A DNA stretch of 64,000 nt, taken from positions 372,001-436,000 of the forward strand of contig JACGCN010000008.1 in the NCBI GenBank assembly GCA_014905825.1. The letters are read 5' to 3'. The notes beneath the pieces were generated by a model. The model was not told the DNA's origin. It saw only the letters and a list, made by a program, of their open reading frames with translations, and did no database searches. The stretch comes from Lyophyllum atratum (taxonomy: Eukaryota > Basidiomycota > Agaricomycetes > Agaricales > Lyophyllaceae). The position numbers and the translations under genes were made by a program. This document shows positions 35,087 to 46,529 of the stretch, piece by piece (the first letter of the stretch is position 1; the number at the start of each line of letters is the position of its first letter).

Positions 35087-35706
35087 ACAATCACCGACAT
35101 TGCTTTTTCCTCCTAGTCACCACTCAACCACTCTATCCACATGCCACCCAACTCCAACCACATCAACGACAGCCTCATTGACACATAATGCCATGGATGT
35201 AGGACAAGGAGCGGGAGTAGAATAGAAGGGCAGACCCTAAGAAGGGGAGAGCCGCAAGGTATGTCGCCCAGCCCACTCAGCATGTACAACAACTAAGAGA
35301 CGTCTCTATAGGTAGTATTCAAGTAGGGCATATGTTCTTCTGCACCCCACACCGCTTGCCACATCACTCCTCAGTCTTTCGTCAATCAGGTTCTGCCACG
35401 TCACTCACCCCCACCCCATAGCAAACCATGTAACTGGTGGAAAGTGAGGCCAGTGTTTTGGCGAAGGTAAGGCAGGCGTGTCAGGGCTATAATTTTTGTA
35501 TATCTATTTAGTGTAGTATATGTATCCATTGTACTAGAAATTCTCTCAATATACAATTCTTGCGGCATTGTACAGATGTGATTGACCATGACGGAAACCA
35601 GAATCAAAATTTGATTTTGACTGCTTCCAGCTGAGCCTATGGCATGCTATGGAGCAAACACGACGCTCTATATAGACCCTGATAGACTTGGCAGGGTTCT
35701 ATATCG
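35087..35706. other. Insert DNA without a recognisable gene
   Basis: AT-rich non-coding stretch directly left of the Ngaro element. Nothing recognised. Confidence 0.45.
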
Positions 35707-35922
35707 AGTTAAAACGGAACGTTTTCACAAGATCAATCAGATATCTAAGCCTCTGATCCACGTTACACGTGGGCCCCCTATTCCATACCTAGAAAGGTTC
35801 GAGTGAGTGGTCTAAGTCCCTTAGGGACGTTACCACCACATCAATCCTTTCTAGGTATGTTTACTTTGCTCAGGGATGGAGACAGCATATCAAACCTTTT
35901 CTAGTCAGAGGCTCTTGATTTG
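35707..35922 (+). repeat. Ngaro split direct repeat A1
   Basis: 216 bp, from AGTTAAAACGGAACG to CTCTTGATTTG. Identical to A2 (40,555-40,585 joined to 46,802-46,986) except one base. Confidence 0.92.
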
Positions 35923-36009
35923 TTTTTCGCAGTTCTATTGAACTTCGTTCATCGTCCCTCAACTTTACATAAATTCCGGATCAAACCCCTATTACAATCG
36001 ATTTCTCGC

Positions 36010-37350
36010 ATGAGTGTACATCATGGAAACGAATCTCCCATCATACGATCCCTATCGGAAACACCGGGGGAAGGTGCCGCTGCAGAACAGAATGAGCAAC
36101 CCGAAGCCGCTTTTGGAACAAATGCAATCGAACTCGATGTCATCAAAGATGCCGAGATGTTCGTCGAAAGATTCCGGAAAGGGGAAATCAACAAGGGATC
36201 TGGAATTATTTCCATCCTCGCCGTTCTCAATAAATCCATCCAAACCGACGAAGTCAGAAAGAACGCTCTTGACACGTATATCACCCTCCTCGACTCTATT
36301 GAACTCGCAAACAAATCACAAAGTCGTAGAGGAAGGGCCGCGGCCCGCACACTCGATCCTGGAGGAAGAAGAGATGAATCCCCTCAGGGATCAGATGGAG
36401 ACGGACATCAGTCGTCAGACCACGAGCACGGGGAAGAGCCTGCTGGAACGCCTGGACGCCAGCGCGCCACTGATCGAGAGACCTCGGACTTCCTCGCCTC
36501 CATGCGAAATAAACTCACCCGGCGTCGCGCTTCACAATATGATGACACAGACGACGATGACGACGACCCCGTCCCCAAACGGAAGAAAATTGCCGAAAAC
36601 AAGCTTCCATGGTACGAGAAAGAGCAGCACGCGCGAGAGACCGCGAACCCTGATTGTTCAAAGACCCGTGACCTCCTCCAATACTACAGCCGCGATCCCG
36701 CTGAAGTCGTCCGAAAAATCCGACTCTCCCAAAGCGCACCCATCTTCCCTCCCTCAGAATGGAAAAAGATTGTCAACGGAGAGGCAGTCAATCTCAACGT
36801 CATTCTCAGCTCGCAGCACCATGTTAGCGCTCCAAAAGAGAATCTTGGACGTGTCGGATCAACTACAATCAGTCTCGGAAAGGATACACCAACCAAGACC
36901 GTTGAAACGTATGGCGAGTGGCTTACCTCATTCAGTTCCTACATCGAAGCGATTAAATTCGCGTTCCCACATCGGGAGGACGAGCTCAGAAAATATCAAG
37001 GAGCAATCCAACGCTTATTCTCGGCCCGGGTACTATCCTCACATCCAAAGATACTTCGGTACGACGCAGGAATCCGGGACCGAGTTGGAGGTGGACAGCA
37101 GATCCTCTTCACCGATACCTCCAGATTCTCCGATCTCCACACCGCCATGCTCATGCCAGATGGGATCGAAGTCGATCGCACCGCCGATCGGGCCGGACGC
37201 AAAAAAGCTTCCGCCACCAAGAACGTCTGCAACAAATTCAATTCGCAAGCAGGATGTACGCGAAACGAAAAAGACTGTAACTACCGCCATGCCTGCCGTA
37301 AATGCTCCTCCACAGCCCACGGAGCTCACGCGTGCACAGAAACAGTCTAG
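36010..37350 (+). CDS. Ngaro Gag-like protein
   Basis: 446 aa from the ATG at 36,010 (the frame is open further upstream into A1, but the repeat end and likeness favour this Met). It has an acidic, Arg-rich middle (DDTDDDDDDPVPKRKK), a helical central region (VETYGEWLTSFSSYIEAIKF), and C-terminal Cys/His clusters (CNKFNSQAGC, CNYRHACRKC, GAHAC) that look like nucleic-acid-binding zinc fingers. It would package the element RNA. The RT frame is open through this entire gene in another register. Confidence 0.8.
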   Translation: MSVHHGNESPIIRSLSETPGEGAAAEQNEQPEAAFGTNAIELDVIKDAEMFVERFRKGEINKGSGIISILAVLNKSIQTDEVRKNALDTYITLLDSIELANKSQSRRGRAAARTLDPGGRRDESPQGSDGDGHQSSDHEHGEEPAGTPGRQRATDRETSDFLASMRNKLTRRRASQYDDTDDDDDDPVPKRKKIAENKLPWYEKEQHARETANPDCSKTRDLLQYYSRDPAEVVRKIRLSQSAPIFPPSEWKKIVNGEAVNLNVILSSQHHVSAPKENLGRVGSTTISLGKDTPTKTVETYGEWLTSFSSYIEAIKFAFPHREDELRKYQGAIQRLFSARVLSSHPKILRYDAGIRDRVGGGQQILFTDTSRFSDLHTAMLMPDGIEVDRTADRAGRKKASATKNVCNKFNSQAGCTRNEKDCNYRHACRKCSSTAHGAHACTETV

Positions 37351-37372
37351 GAGAGAAGCGATAGTTTACGGA

Positions 37373-39178
37373 ATGCGCCCAAAATACCTCCGATATAACC
37401 ATTGGGAGGAAGGAGCCGCGTTCACGCGCACTGCCGCAGACTGGACCGAAACCGCGCTTCCACTTCCCGCCGTACCGACCTCTGAACTGACAAATCCAGT
37501 CGTCACGCGCACCATATCAGAAAACCAACATCTCTTCAGAATAGTCACCCCTATTAAAGTCGACACTTTACAGTCGCTTCTATCCACACATCCAAACCAG
37601 CAGTTCGTTGACTCAGTATGCCGCGGACTTAGAGAGGGATTCTGGCCTTTTGCCAACACACACCCTGGTGTGTACCCGGATGTGTTTGACGCGTCCTTAG
37701 GTACGCCCAGTGACGTCGACGAAGCGCAATTCCTTCGCGACCAACGGGACGTTGAGATCTCCAAGGACCGTTTCTCGGCCTCTTTCGGACGTGATCTACT
37801 CCCAGGGATGTACTCGATGCCCAACCACGCCGTCCCGAAGAAGAAGGGTGACGGTCTTCGCATGGTCACCAACCAATCGGCCGGCGAATTCTCTCTCAAT
37901 TCTATGATCCTTCACAGCGACATAGCAGGGATGCCTTTAGATAACATGCGTCACCTTGGAGAACGGTTACTCGCTATCCGCTCTGCTTCGAATCGTCCTC
38001 TCATATTATGGAAATCCGACGTCGCAGAAGCCTACCGACTCATACCTCTCCACCCCATCTTCCAAATTAAGCAGATCGAAACTATTGACGGTCAGCGCCA
38101 TGTCAACCGTAACAATGCGTTCGGTGGTCGCGCTTCACTTAATAATTGGGGCTCAACGCACTATCTCATGAATTGGATCGCACGTCACGTCAAACACATA
38201 CCCGACGCCCTAGTCTTCAACGATGACAACTTCGGGATAAACGACGTTGACGACGAGCTTTTCTACGCTCCCTACAACTCATACCTGCCACGCAACCAGG
38301 CAAATCTCCTGATGCTTTGGGACGACCTAGGCGTTCCACACAAACCATCCAAACAGATATCGGGTTCCCCTCTCGTCATCATCGGCATCGAGGTCGACCC
38401 CAACGCGATGACCATGACCTTACCTGAGGACGCGAAACTCGATTTGATCAAAGAACTCGACCGCTTCTCCAGTCGTCGCTGGTTTGTTCTCAAGGACTGG
38501 CAAAGCCTAGCAGGATGGGTGAACTGGGGATTCAACGTGTTTCCCCTCCTTCGCCCCTGCCTCAACTCGGTGTACCCCCTCATCGCTAAGCACACCAACC
38601 ACCCTCGTGCCCACATGTGGTGTAACAACACAATACGGTCTGATCTCCAGTGGGCTGCTTCGCACATGAGAGCTTCATCGGGAGTTCATCTGCTGCAGTC
38701 CCGCGACTGGGACGTCGGGGAGGCTGACATCACGATCTATTGCGACGCATGCCTCACCGGAATGGCTTTCTGGTGGCCATGTTCGGGCGTTTGCTTCATG
38801 TCGAACGTACCGCCTAACACCCCCTCTGACCTGATCTTCTTCTTCGAAGCGCTCTGCGTCACCTGCGCCATCATCGATGCCGCCGACGCCGCTCTTTCGC
38901 CATGCAAGATAGTCATCTACACCGATAATTCGAACACAGTCAACATGTTCAACACCTTAAGCGCCCAGCCTGTTTATAATCCCCTCCTTCGCAAGGTCGC
39001 GGATCTCATGATCAACTTCGGGCACCACATTAGCGTACTTCACGTTCCCGGCGAACAGAACGAGATCGCCGATCTTCTCTCTAGGGGGAAGGTCTCCGCG
39101 GCCCTCGCTCTCGACTCAGGATTAACGATCAACAATTTTCAACCCCCTCAAGAGCTGCTGGGGGCAGCCAAAAAATGA
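37373..39178 (+). CDS. Ngaro reverse transcriptase / RNase H
   Basis: 601 aa from the first Met after the Gag stop; the frame itself is open from 36,014, so the true start (re-initiation or frameshift) is not known. RT blocks: MYSMPNHAVPKKKGDGLRMV, WKSDVAEAYRLIPLHP, NAFGGRASLNNWGS and a catalytic ALVFNDDNFG (F-N-D-D in place of YxDD). RNase H: TIYCDACLTGMAFWWP, a Glu in FFEALCVTCA, and IYTDNSNTVNMFN, then HVPGEQNEIADLLSR. It copies the element RNA. It overlaps the recombinase gene by four bases (ATGA at 39,175-39,178). Confidence 0.88.
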   Translation: MRPKYLRYNHWEEGAAFTRTAADWTETALPLPAVPTSELTNPVVTRTISENQHLFRIVTPIKVDTLQSLLSTHPNQQFVDSVCRGLREGFWPFANTHPGVYPDVFDASLGTPSDVDEAQFLRDQRDVEISKDRFSASFGRDLLPGMYSMPNHAVPKKKGDGLRMVTNQSAGEFSLNSMILHSDIAGMPLDNMRHLGERLLAIRSASNRPLILWKSDVAEAYRLIPLHPIFQIKQIETIDGQRHVNRNNAFGGRASLNNWGSTHYLMNWIARHVKHIPDALVFNDDNFGINDVDDELFYAPYNSYLPRNQANLLMLWDDLGVPHKPSKQISGSPLVIIGIEVDPNAMTMTLPEDAKLDLIKELDRFSSRRWFVLKDWQSLAGWVNWGFNVFPLLRPCLNSVYPLIAKHTNHPRAHMWCNNTIRSDLQWAASHMRASSGVHLLQSRDWDVGEADITIYCDACLTGMAFWWPCSGVCFMSNVPPNTPSDLIFFFEALCVTCAIIDAADAALSPCKIVIYTDNSNTVNMFNTLSAQPVYNPLLRKVADLMINFGHHISVLHVPGEQNEIADLLSRGKVSAALALDSGLTINNFQPPQELLGAAKK

Positions 39179-40194
39179 ATATAACGTCCCCTGTGCGATC
39201 GCGGCAACCTCATCGGGAGCCGTGGTCGCGCGAACGCCTGCTGCATGAGCGAGCGCTCGCCCTCGGGTGCGCGATCGACAACAGTACTTGGCGTGGTTAC
39301 GGTTCCGCTCTCAACTCATACTTAAATTTCGTCAGAATGCACGACCTGCCCGTAGAACCCACACCCGAAACCCTATCTTTTTTTGTGGTGTACATGTGCC
39401 ACGCAATCGAACCTCGCTCCGTCTCCGTGTACCTTTCGGGTATCTCTAACCACTTGGAATCATACTTTCCCGACGTACGCGCACAGCGCAACTCCCCCCT
39501 CGTGAAGAAAACTTTAGGAGGTTGCATGCGAAGGCTGTCCCATCCCGTCCAGCGCAAGGCACCTTTGTCTATTCACGACCTCGAAAGGATTGTTCGACAC
39601 TACGCCAACATGGACTCACCCCCCTCTCACGACGATCTACTCTTCGTCAGCCAATTAACAACGGGTTTCGACGCTCTATTGCGTCTGGGCGAGATGACCA
39701 TCCCCGACTCGGTCGCTCTCCGCGACGACCGCAAGGTCTCGAAGATATGGACCGTCATCTTATCCCCCAACCAGTTCGAGTATGAACTCCAAACCCATAA
39801 AGCCGGTCCTTACTTTGAGGGCAACAAAGTCCTTTGTCTCCGCTCACAACGCGTCGCCGACCCGGTACGACATTTCGAGGCTTACCTCGCTTCTCGGAAC
39901 GCCAAGTTCCCCCTCTCACGCGAACTATGGTTGACCAAACGGGGATTGTCACCGACCCGCTCGTTCTTCATACGGCGTCTTCGCTCCTTCTTCGACAGCA
40001 ATGATATCGCTGGTCAGTCTGTCCGTGCCGGAGGTGCCACCTTTCTCGCCGAACAGGGTGTGCCCCCTCACCTCATCCAAACTCGTGGAAGATGGAAGTC
40101 GGAAACCTTCCAAATCTACATTCGCAAGAACCCAGTCTTGCTCAATGCCCTCGTCTTCGGTCGTCGACCCGACGAAAACGTTTACCACCACTAG
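39175..40194 (+). CDS. Ngaro tyrosine recombinase
   Basis: 339 aa. N-terminal SAM-like helical domain (WRGYGSALNSYLNFV, VSVYLSGISNHLESYFP) and a C-terminal catalytic domain. The first catalytic Arg is in ALLRLGEM. The HxxR box reads QSVR in GQSVRAGGATFLAEQG, so the usual His appears as Gln. It is followed by HLIQTRGRWKSETF and the nucleophile Tyr in YIRKNP. The recombinase integrates circular double-stranded cDNA. The start codon overlaps the RT stop codon, suggesting coupled translation from one mRNA. No stop or frameshift. Confidence 0.88.
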   Translation: MNITSPVRSRQPHREPWSRERLLHERALALGCAIDNSTWRGYGSALNSYLNFVRMHDLPVEPTPETLSFFVVYMCHAIEPRSVSVYLSGISNHLESYFPDVRAQRNSPLVKKTLGGCMRRLSHPVQRKAPLSIHDLERIVRHYANMDSPPSHDDLLFVSQLTTGFDALLRLGEMTIPDSVALRDDRKVSKIWTVILSPNQFEYELQTHKAGPYFEGNKVLCLRSQRVADPVRHFEAYLASRNAKFPLSRELWLTKRGLSPTRSFFIRRLRSFFDSNDIAGQSVRAGGATFLAEQGVPPHLIQTRGRWKSETFQIYIRKNPVLLNALVFGRRPDENVYHH

Positions 40195-40501
40195 TGTTAT
40201 ATTCTATGCCCGAACGGACTCCATTTTTCTATTCTTACAATCTCGTACCCCGGACTTCCGTCACTCCATGAACTCCTCTATGAACTATTGACTTTTACTT
40301 ACAGACTTTTTATTGACATTACTCTACCTACAGACTATTGCCTCGGACGCGCACGTATCTCGCTGTCACTATATTTTTTTCCTCTTTCTCATATCGGTCC
40401 CCTCAAATCTTTTATAGGCCTTGTAGCCGGACCATCCCAAAAAAATATACAGTTCGGATCAGGGACAGGCCTCATCAGCCCTCCCGCATGAGATCCGGAC
40501 T

Positions 40502-40554
40502 ATTTGCCTATTACGAGTGTGCCTCTGCATCACCGCTCGATAGAAGATTGGTCG
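40502..40554 (+). repeat. Ngaro split direct repeat B1
   Basis: 53 bp ending GAAGATTGGTCG, directly followed by A2. Identical to B2 at 46,982-47,034. Confidence 0.9.
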
Positions 40555-40585
40555 AGTTAAAACGGAACGTTTTCACAAGATCAAT
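40555..40585 (+). repeat. Ngaro split direct repeat A2, first part
   Basis: 31 bp identical to the start of A1; cut after TCAAT by the Copia insertion. The remaining 185 bp are at 46,802-46,986. Confidence 0.9.
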
Positions 40586-40852
40586 TGCAGGCCCAGATCT
40601 AGAAGACACGAAAACAGGAGCCTCAGTGTCACGAAGGTGGGAGAGAACAACTTAAGATTGAGATCTACCTAGAAGACACGAAAACAGGCTACAGTACGTG
40701 TCAGATAGAGCGAACAGGACGAATGGACGTATACGTACAGCCTCAGTGTCACGAAGGTGGGAGAGAACAACTGAGGCTGGCGAGAGGGAAAACCGACGAG
40801 TATAGGTAAAGAGTCACGTGGTCTGTAACGTAAGCGCTGATAATATCCAACA
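40586..40852 (-). repeat. Copia 3' LTR
   Basis: 267 bp. It contains its own imperfect internal repeat: GAAGACACGAAAACAGG and CCTCAGTGTCACGAAGGTGG each occur twice. Inner flank on the minus strand (TGATGGGGTTG) is a short polypurine tract. Confidence 0.95.
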
Positions 40853-40914
40853 CAACCCCATCAGCGCAGAAGTGGAAGAGGAAGTCGGGGAATATATGAT
40901 AAGTAAGTAAAGGA

Positions 40915-43900
40915 TCATGGCATATGAATGAGTCCGAGAGCAGCAACGAATTTGCGATGGAGAGGTAAGGGAAGAAGCTTGGTGAGAATGTCGGCCGTCA
41001 TGTCCAATGTCGAGACCCAACTCGCGTCGAAGGAATCAGAGAGGAGATGTTCGCGAATAAAGTGATACCGAATATCAATGTGTTTCGAGCGCGAAGATGT
41101 GCTGTCCGATTTGGCAATGTCGAGAGTGCTCTTGTTATCACAGAGAAGTGGGAAAGGACGAGGAATGGGAAGACCGAGTGAAGTGACGAGTAACCTGATC
41201 CATATCGCTTCCTTCATGGCATGGGTTAACGCCATGTATTCGGCCTCAGTCGACGACAGCGCAATGGTCCGTTGCTTCACGGCTGACCAGGAGACGAGAC
41301 TGGAATAGAGGAAGAATGCATATCCAGATACACTTCGACGAGTAACCTCATCAGACGCCCAATCTGCATCCGACATGCCACAGTCCCCGGGAAGTAGTAG
41401 ACGCATTGGAGGTCCAACCGGTGTCTGAAGGAAATTGTACTCCAGGGCATAATCAGCGGTCCCAACGAGATATCGAAGAACTCCTTTGGCGGCAAGTAAG
41501 TGGGCACGAGTGGGGTTGGCGTTGAATTGGCCGAGAGACATGGTGGTGAATGCGATATCAGGACGTGTGCAAAGGCTGAGGTACAAGAGACTCCCGACGA
41601 GGCGTTGATAATGGACTTTGACTTCGGAATCAGGAATTTCGGGAAGTGAATTCGGCGGCGGTTCTGGTAAGGAGTGAAGTTTCTGGTGTAGAGGAAGAGA
41701 CGAGGGACGGGCATCGGTAAGATGATACGTGGAAAGGAGATCGTTGACGTAGCCTTTCTGCGAAAGGTAGAGTTTCCGGTTGGAACGATCACGGTCAATG
41801 CGGATGCCTAGATAGAGGGAAGCCGCGCCGAGGTCGTTTACTTCAAAACGTTCGTTCATCCTTTTGATAATCCAGGCGTAGAGAATGTGAGAGTTGGTGG
41901 CCGTCAGACCATCATCGACATGCACCGGGATAATGATAACAAGATCGGTACCATTAGTGGGCATGGGTATGGACGGATGAGGCGGGGATGAGAATCGGCC
42001 GAAGAAAACGGCATGATCAACCTCGCATCGGGTGAGTCCAATTTCCTCCAAAACACTGCGCAGGAGGGTGTACCATTCATGGGACGACTGCTTGAGTCCG
42101 TAAAGCGCACGAAGAACACGATAGACCGACAACTTGTCAACTTCTGGAAATCCTGGAATTTGCTTGCAAAAAATCTCGTGAGAGAGAGGAGCGTGGAGGA
42201 ATGCTGTTTTGACGTCGAATGTGAATAAGTCCAGGTCATGGAGGGCAGCGTAGGCCAGGACTATCCGGATGCTCGTCAATTTTGCAACAGGAGCGTATGT
42301 GTTGCCATAATCGTCCGGTCCTTGGCTAAATCCCTGAGCAACCAGGCGGGCCTTCTCTTTACCCCGAATCACTGTTCCGTCAGGATTGAGTTTGAACGCA
42401 TACACCCAGCGTACACCAATCGCTTTCCGACCCGATGGAAGCGAAGCTACCTGCAAAACGCCTTGCGCATGAAGACCATCAACTTCTCTCTTCATCGCAG
42501 CTAACCAGACATCCGCGTCCGAGCGGTGTGTTGCTTCATAGTAATTCTCGGGAGCTTTGCCGAGGTCATATTGCCGAGGAGTACGAAAAGGAAGGGGATC
42601 CGGGCCGTGAGTAACATATGCTTTATATTCCGCCAGGACGGCAGGTTCAAGAAACGAGTCATGGTCTGAGAAGGTGTTTGCAGTGAGCAGAGCCTGAAAA
42701 TCTAGAATAGCGCTAAGTCCTTGAACTGGCAGTGTACGCGCCTGACGATTTGCTCGCAGCCGAGTAAGACGTTCATTTTGAGCTGCGACTTGCTCCAGGT
42801 GAGCGCGACCGAGTGCTGTAGGCTTGACTGTGCGACGAGGACGAGAGGGGAGTATAGGCGGAGCAACAGGAGAAGGAATGACTTGTGGGGGAGCTGAGGA
42901 GGATGATGGAGTGGGAGATGGAGGAGACGGAGGAGACGGAGGAGATGAAGGATCGAGGGGTGGAGGGGACGGAGTAGTTATAGTAGGAGGAGTGACGTTG
43001 TGAGGTTTGAGTCGGCCGCGAACATTTTCGTTGAAGATGACATCCCGCGAAAAGAAGTATTTGCCGTTTAGGTCGCGTACTCGCCAACCGATGCGGTTCT
43101 CATCATATCCAACAAATATTGCTTCGAAACGTTTCGGACCACCCTTGGCGCGAATTTCGGCGGGATAAAGGACGTAACACTGGCAACCCCATACGCGAAG
43201 TTGAGAGAGATTGGGTTTGCGTTTTTCCATGACTTCGAAAGGCGTGGTGAGGGCAGGAAGTGTCGACGTAGGCAATAGGTTTCGGAGATATTGACTGGTG
43301 AGGACGGCGTCACCCAGGAAGGATAATGGTAGGCCAGACTCGGCCATAAGTGTTTGGGCAGTATCTTCGATGGTCCTGATGTATCGTTCAGCTTTTCCGT
43401 TCTGCTGATGAGCATATGGGGCTGTCGATTGGTGAATGATACCACGAGATTCCAAGTGAGTATGTAAGGCGCCTGCGGTAAATTCGAGAGCACCATCCGA
43501 ACGAAGGACGAGGACCAGATTTCCCGATTTCAGTTCCCATCGCACGGAGGTAGACTTGAAATGCTCGGTAGCTTGATCCTTTGTTGAGAGAAGAGCAGTA
43601 CTTCCGAAGTTCGAGTGGTCATCGAGAATGGAGTTGAAGTATGTGGTTTGACCGTTTGAAAAACGGACAGGAAATGGTCCACAGGTATCCATGTGAAGCA
43701 AATCGCATACACGATCAGCACGTTTCTCAAAGTGATCGTACGGTCGGGCTGGCTGTTTCCCGATGATGCATGGTATACAGTGTGTGTCTTGGAAGGGACC
43801 AACGTACGCAACCCCAGTTGCGTAGTTCTTGGTCAAGACAGCTCGAGTAGCGTCACGCCCAAGGTGCCCAAATCGCCGATGCCAGAGTTCCGGTGTTGCC

Positions 43901-46272
43901 TCAACACGGGGAAAGGTCGTAGCTTTGATGTTGGATGCGATAGCGGGAAATGATAAAGGAGTGTCGATATGAGGTCTGGGAGGAGGAACGAAGTCGCAAT
44001 TTAGGAATGATAACCGTTTATGGACCGTCGCAGAAAGTGACTTTCCACGTAGTTCTTTCGACGTGTCAGGAAAATGAATGGTCGTCGCATCTTTTTCGAA
44101 GACTAGTTTGATGTCGTTCTCAACCATCGATCCAACGGAGAGAAGGTTGATGGGGACGTCGGGTGCGTGGAGACAGTCGGCGAGAACAAGAATGACACTC
44201 AGGCCATCAACTTGAGTACGGAAACGAACTTCGCCGCGGGCCTTCGTCTGGAGAACACCACAGTTCGCAGTGCCAACAGGAACTGCCAGTTCCGGATGAT
44301 AAGTCCAAAAATGTTTTGCATCACGTATGATGTGGGTCGTGCAGCCCGAATCGAGTACCGAGTTGAAACGCCTTTCGATAGATGCGAGTATGACGGGTGA
44401 TGATTTTTGGATAAAGTCGAGGTATGGGGACTCAGTAGGGGACGCGGCATAAAGGAACTGCTGGACTTCGATTGCTTCGGTATCGACTTGTTCGGAATTT
44501 ACATCAGGGTCTTCGATAAGTGCTACAGGAGGTTCGAATGGTTCTGTGTCCGTGTAAGAGTCTGTGGAAGCGAGATTTGCCCTAGCCCGAGACGCGCGAA
44601 ATGCCTCACGACCTCCAACGTTTCCACCACCATCAGCCCAGCATTCAGGATGTGTATGCCCATACATTCCGCAGTTGGAACATTGGACTCGAGGTTTCGG
44701 CGGTGCAGTAGGAGTAACAGAGGACGATGTTGTTGATGGTAACGGAGTAGCTGGGTTCGCGTCGCCAGATGTAGGAGTGGATGTGACGACATTGCGGTGA
44801 GAAGGAGGACGAGCAGGAGTCGAAGATGGGATGTTGCGACGACGGTCGATATCGATATCGATAACCTCGTCAGAGATAGCCTCAAAGGTATATGTACCTT
44901 GGGGACCAGCGTTCCATGATGAACGAACACGGTCCTTGAGCCCAATGAAACCGCCAACGGAAGGGAGGCCATCAACGAACTTCTGAATCCGCTGGTAAGG
45001 AGTGAAGTCCCAAGGAGTATGCGCCAGTTGGTTGACAACCCCACGCCAATTCTGAACATATCCTGGTATGTTCGCGAGATTCGCCCTAGACTTCATGACG
45101 GCTTCCTTAGCCTGATCCGCAGCACCAGCACTCCCAATACTAAACTTCTTGGTGAGTTCGGCGAGAACATGTCGGGCGGTACGAACTGGAAGACCATGAG
45201 GAGGGCCGCGCTTCTGGGGAAGCGTGCCTGGAATGTCAGGTGCAAGTCGTCCCAACAGGATGTGAGTAACGATATCATCGTCATGCCACCAACGAACATA
45301 GGCTTTAGTCTCTTCTTCTCCGGATTCGAAATCGTACGGAGGAGGATATGTAGCGGGACACGTAGGGTCGATGAGAGTGCCGACCTCGGGAATCTTGCAT
45401 ACATGGCCACCCAAGCCAACATTGTCGATAAGTCGGATAGCCGCCGATTCCCATTGGACTCAGTCTGCGTAGGTACGAAGGATAGGTATTGTAGTCAAAG
45501 GTGGAAAATCAGTCTTAGTGAAAAGAGTAGAAGGTTGCTCGACCGGAACGTTCGGAACTGGGATTTCAGGCGAAGGAGGGGGAAGTGGAGCATTATAATG
45601 TTGTTGTTGTTGTTGATATAAGGGTTGCAGAACATTGACATTTTGTACGGAAGGAGGTCGAACGGAAGCAGGGCGGACGGAAACAGGACGGACGGAAGGA
45701 GGACGGACGGAAACAGGACGGACTGAAGCAGGACGGACTGAAGGGGGGCGAACAGCATTGCGTTGCGATGTAGCAGTAGTGGAACGTGAAGATGCAGATG
45801 GAGAAGGTGCATGTTGAACTGGTCGTACACTATTAGGACGGAATAACCCAGGGTCAGGAAGAGGGTGAGGAATGGGTTGAGGAACAGGAGCGTGAACGAC
45901 AGGGGACGTTGATGTTGGTGGTACAGTAGAACGATGCAAGGGATGCGGATGATGCTCAGGAATTATCGGTAAGGGTTTTGCACGTGGGATATAAGACGTG
46001 GGTGTGTAAAGCGTATCTGCCGAATCGGAATAAGGTAAATGATGCAAATTAGGATTATGAATAAAACCAGAATAAGGACGTGCAGAGCTGGATGGGAACG
46101 AATTCGGCTGCTGGAAAACCGGCTGATGACGGACTGGATACGAGCGATGCGAAGGCGGTGGGCCCCGCGAAGGAGGGAAACCACGATGTATGCGTGATGA
46201 AGAAGCCTGTGGCTGTGTATGCGGTCTGTAACCGGGCGTGTTGGGATTGGGATTGAAAGGGTCGTTATGCAT
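40915..46272 (-). CDS. Copia Gag-Pol polyprotein with one in-frame TGA
   Basis: One reading frame from MHNDPFNPNPN (46,272) to 40,915, interrupted only by a TGA at 45,462-45,460 (TYAD, stop, VQWESAAIRL). Downstream order: Gag; zinc knuckle CSNCGMYGHTHPEC; protease VLDSGCTTHI; integrase HHCC (WHRRFGHLG, CIPCIIGK) and DDE core (HMDTCGPF, ILDDHSNFG, GKAERYIRT); reverse transcriptase (DVKTAFLHAPL, IIPVHVDDGLTATNS); RNase H (SDADWASDEVTRRSVSGYAF, SSTEAEYMAL, RSKHIDIRYHFIREHL). Pol before RT with integrase first is the Copia order. The N-terminal ~270 residues are Pro/Ser/Arg-rich with a VRPxS minisatellite. Apart from the TGA it looks complete. Confidence 0.92.
45650..45755 (-). repeat. 15 bp coding minisatellite in Copia Gag
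   Basis: About seven units of GGACGGA(A/C)(G/A)(C/G)AGG on the plus strand, encoding repeated V-R-P-[PAV]-S on the minus strand, followed by a short GTT/Gln run at 45,598-45,612. Confidence 0.8.
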
Positions 46273-46515
46273 TGCGATTGTTGTCCGAGACTCGATCGGC
46301 AATGGTCGTAGATGGGGACAGTCGTCAACGCGGAGGTAAACGAGGTCGAGAGGAAGTATGACGATGATCGATCGGAGGGCCGCCCAATCGATCGATAACG
46401 GAGGCAAAAGAGCGACTACGTGGGGGCAGCCACGCGGCGGCAAGCAATCCAGGGGCAGCTGGAAAGTGAGTTGTCTCGATACAAAAAGACACAATGTAAT
46501 CAATGCCCTAGAAAA

Positions 46516-46529
46516 GGGCGCCCATAACC
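46516..46529 (-). promoter_or_regulatory. Copia primer-binding site
   Basis: Directly inside the 5' LTR, the minus strand reads GGTTATGGGCGCCC. This nearly complements a Met tRNA anticodon loop (CAUAACC), as in elements primed by a half-tRNA, not by the tRNA 3' end. Inferred from resemblance only. Confidence 0.4.

Noticed and set aside
35707..35922. A1/A2 considered as LTRs of a Gypsy-type element
   Set aside because: Extra B1/B2 repeats, tyrosine recombinase and lack of target duplication fit Ngaro split repeats instead.
46273..46503. N-terminal extension of the Copia Gag frame to 46,503
   Set aside because: The extension reaches nearly to the LTR and primer-binding site; the Met at 46,272 is the more likely start.
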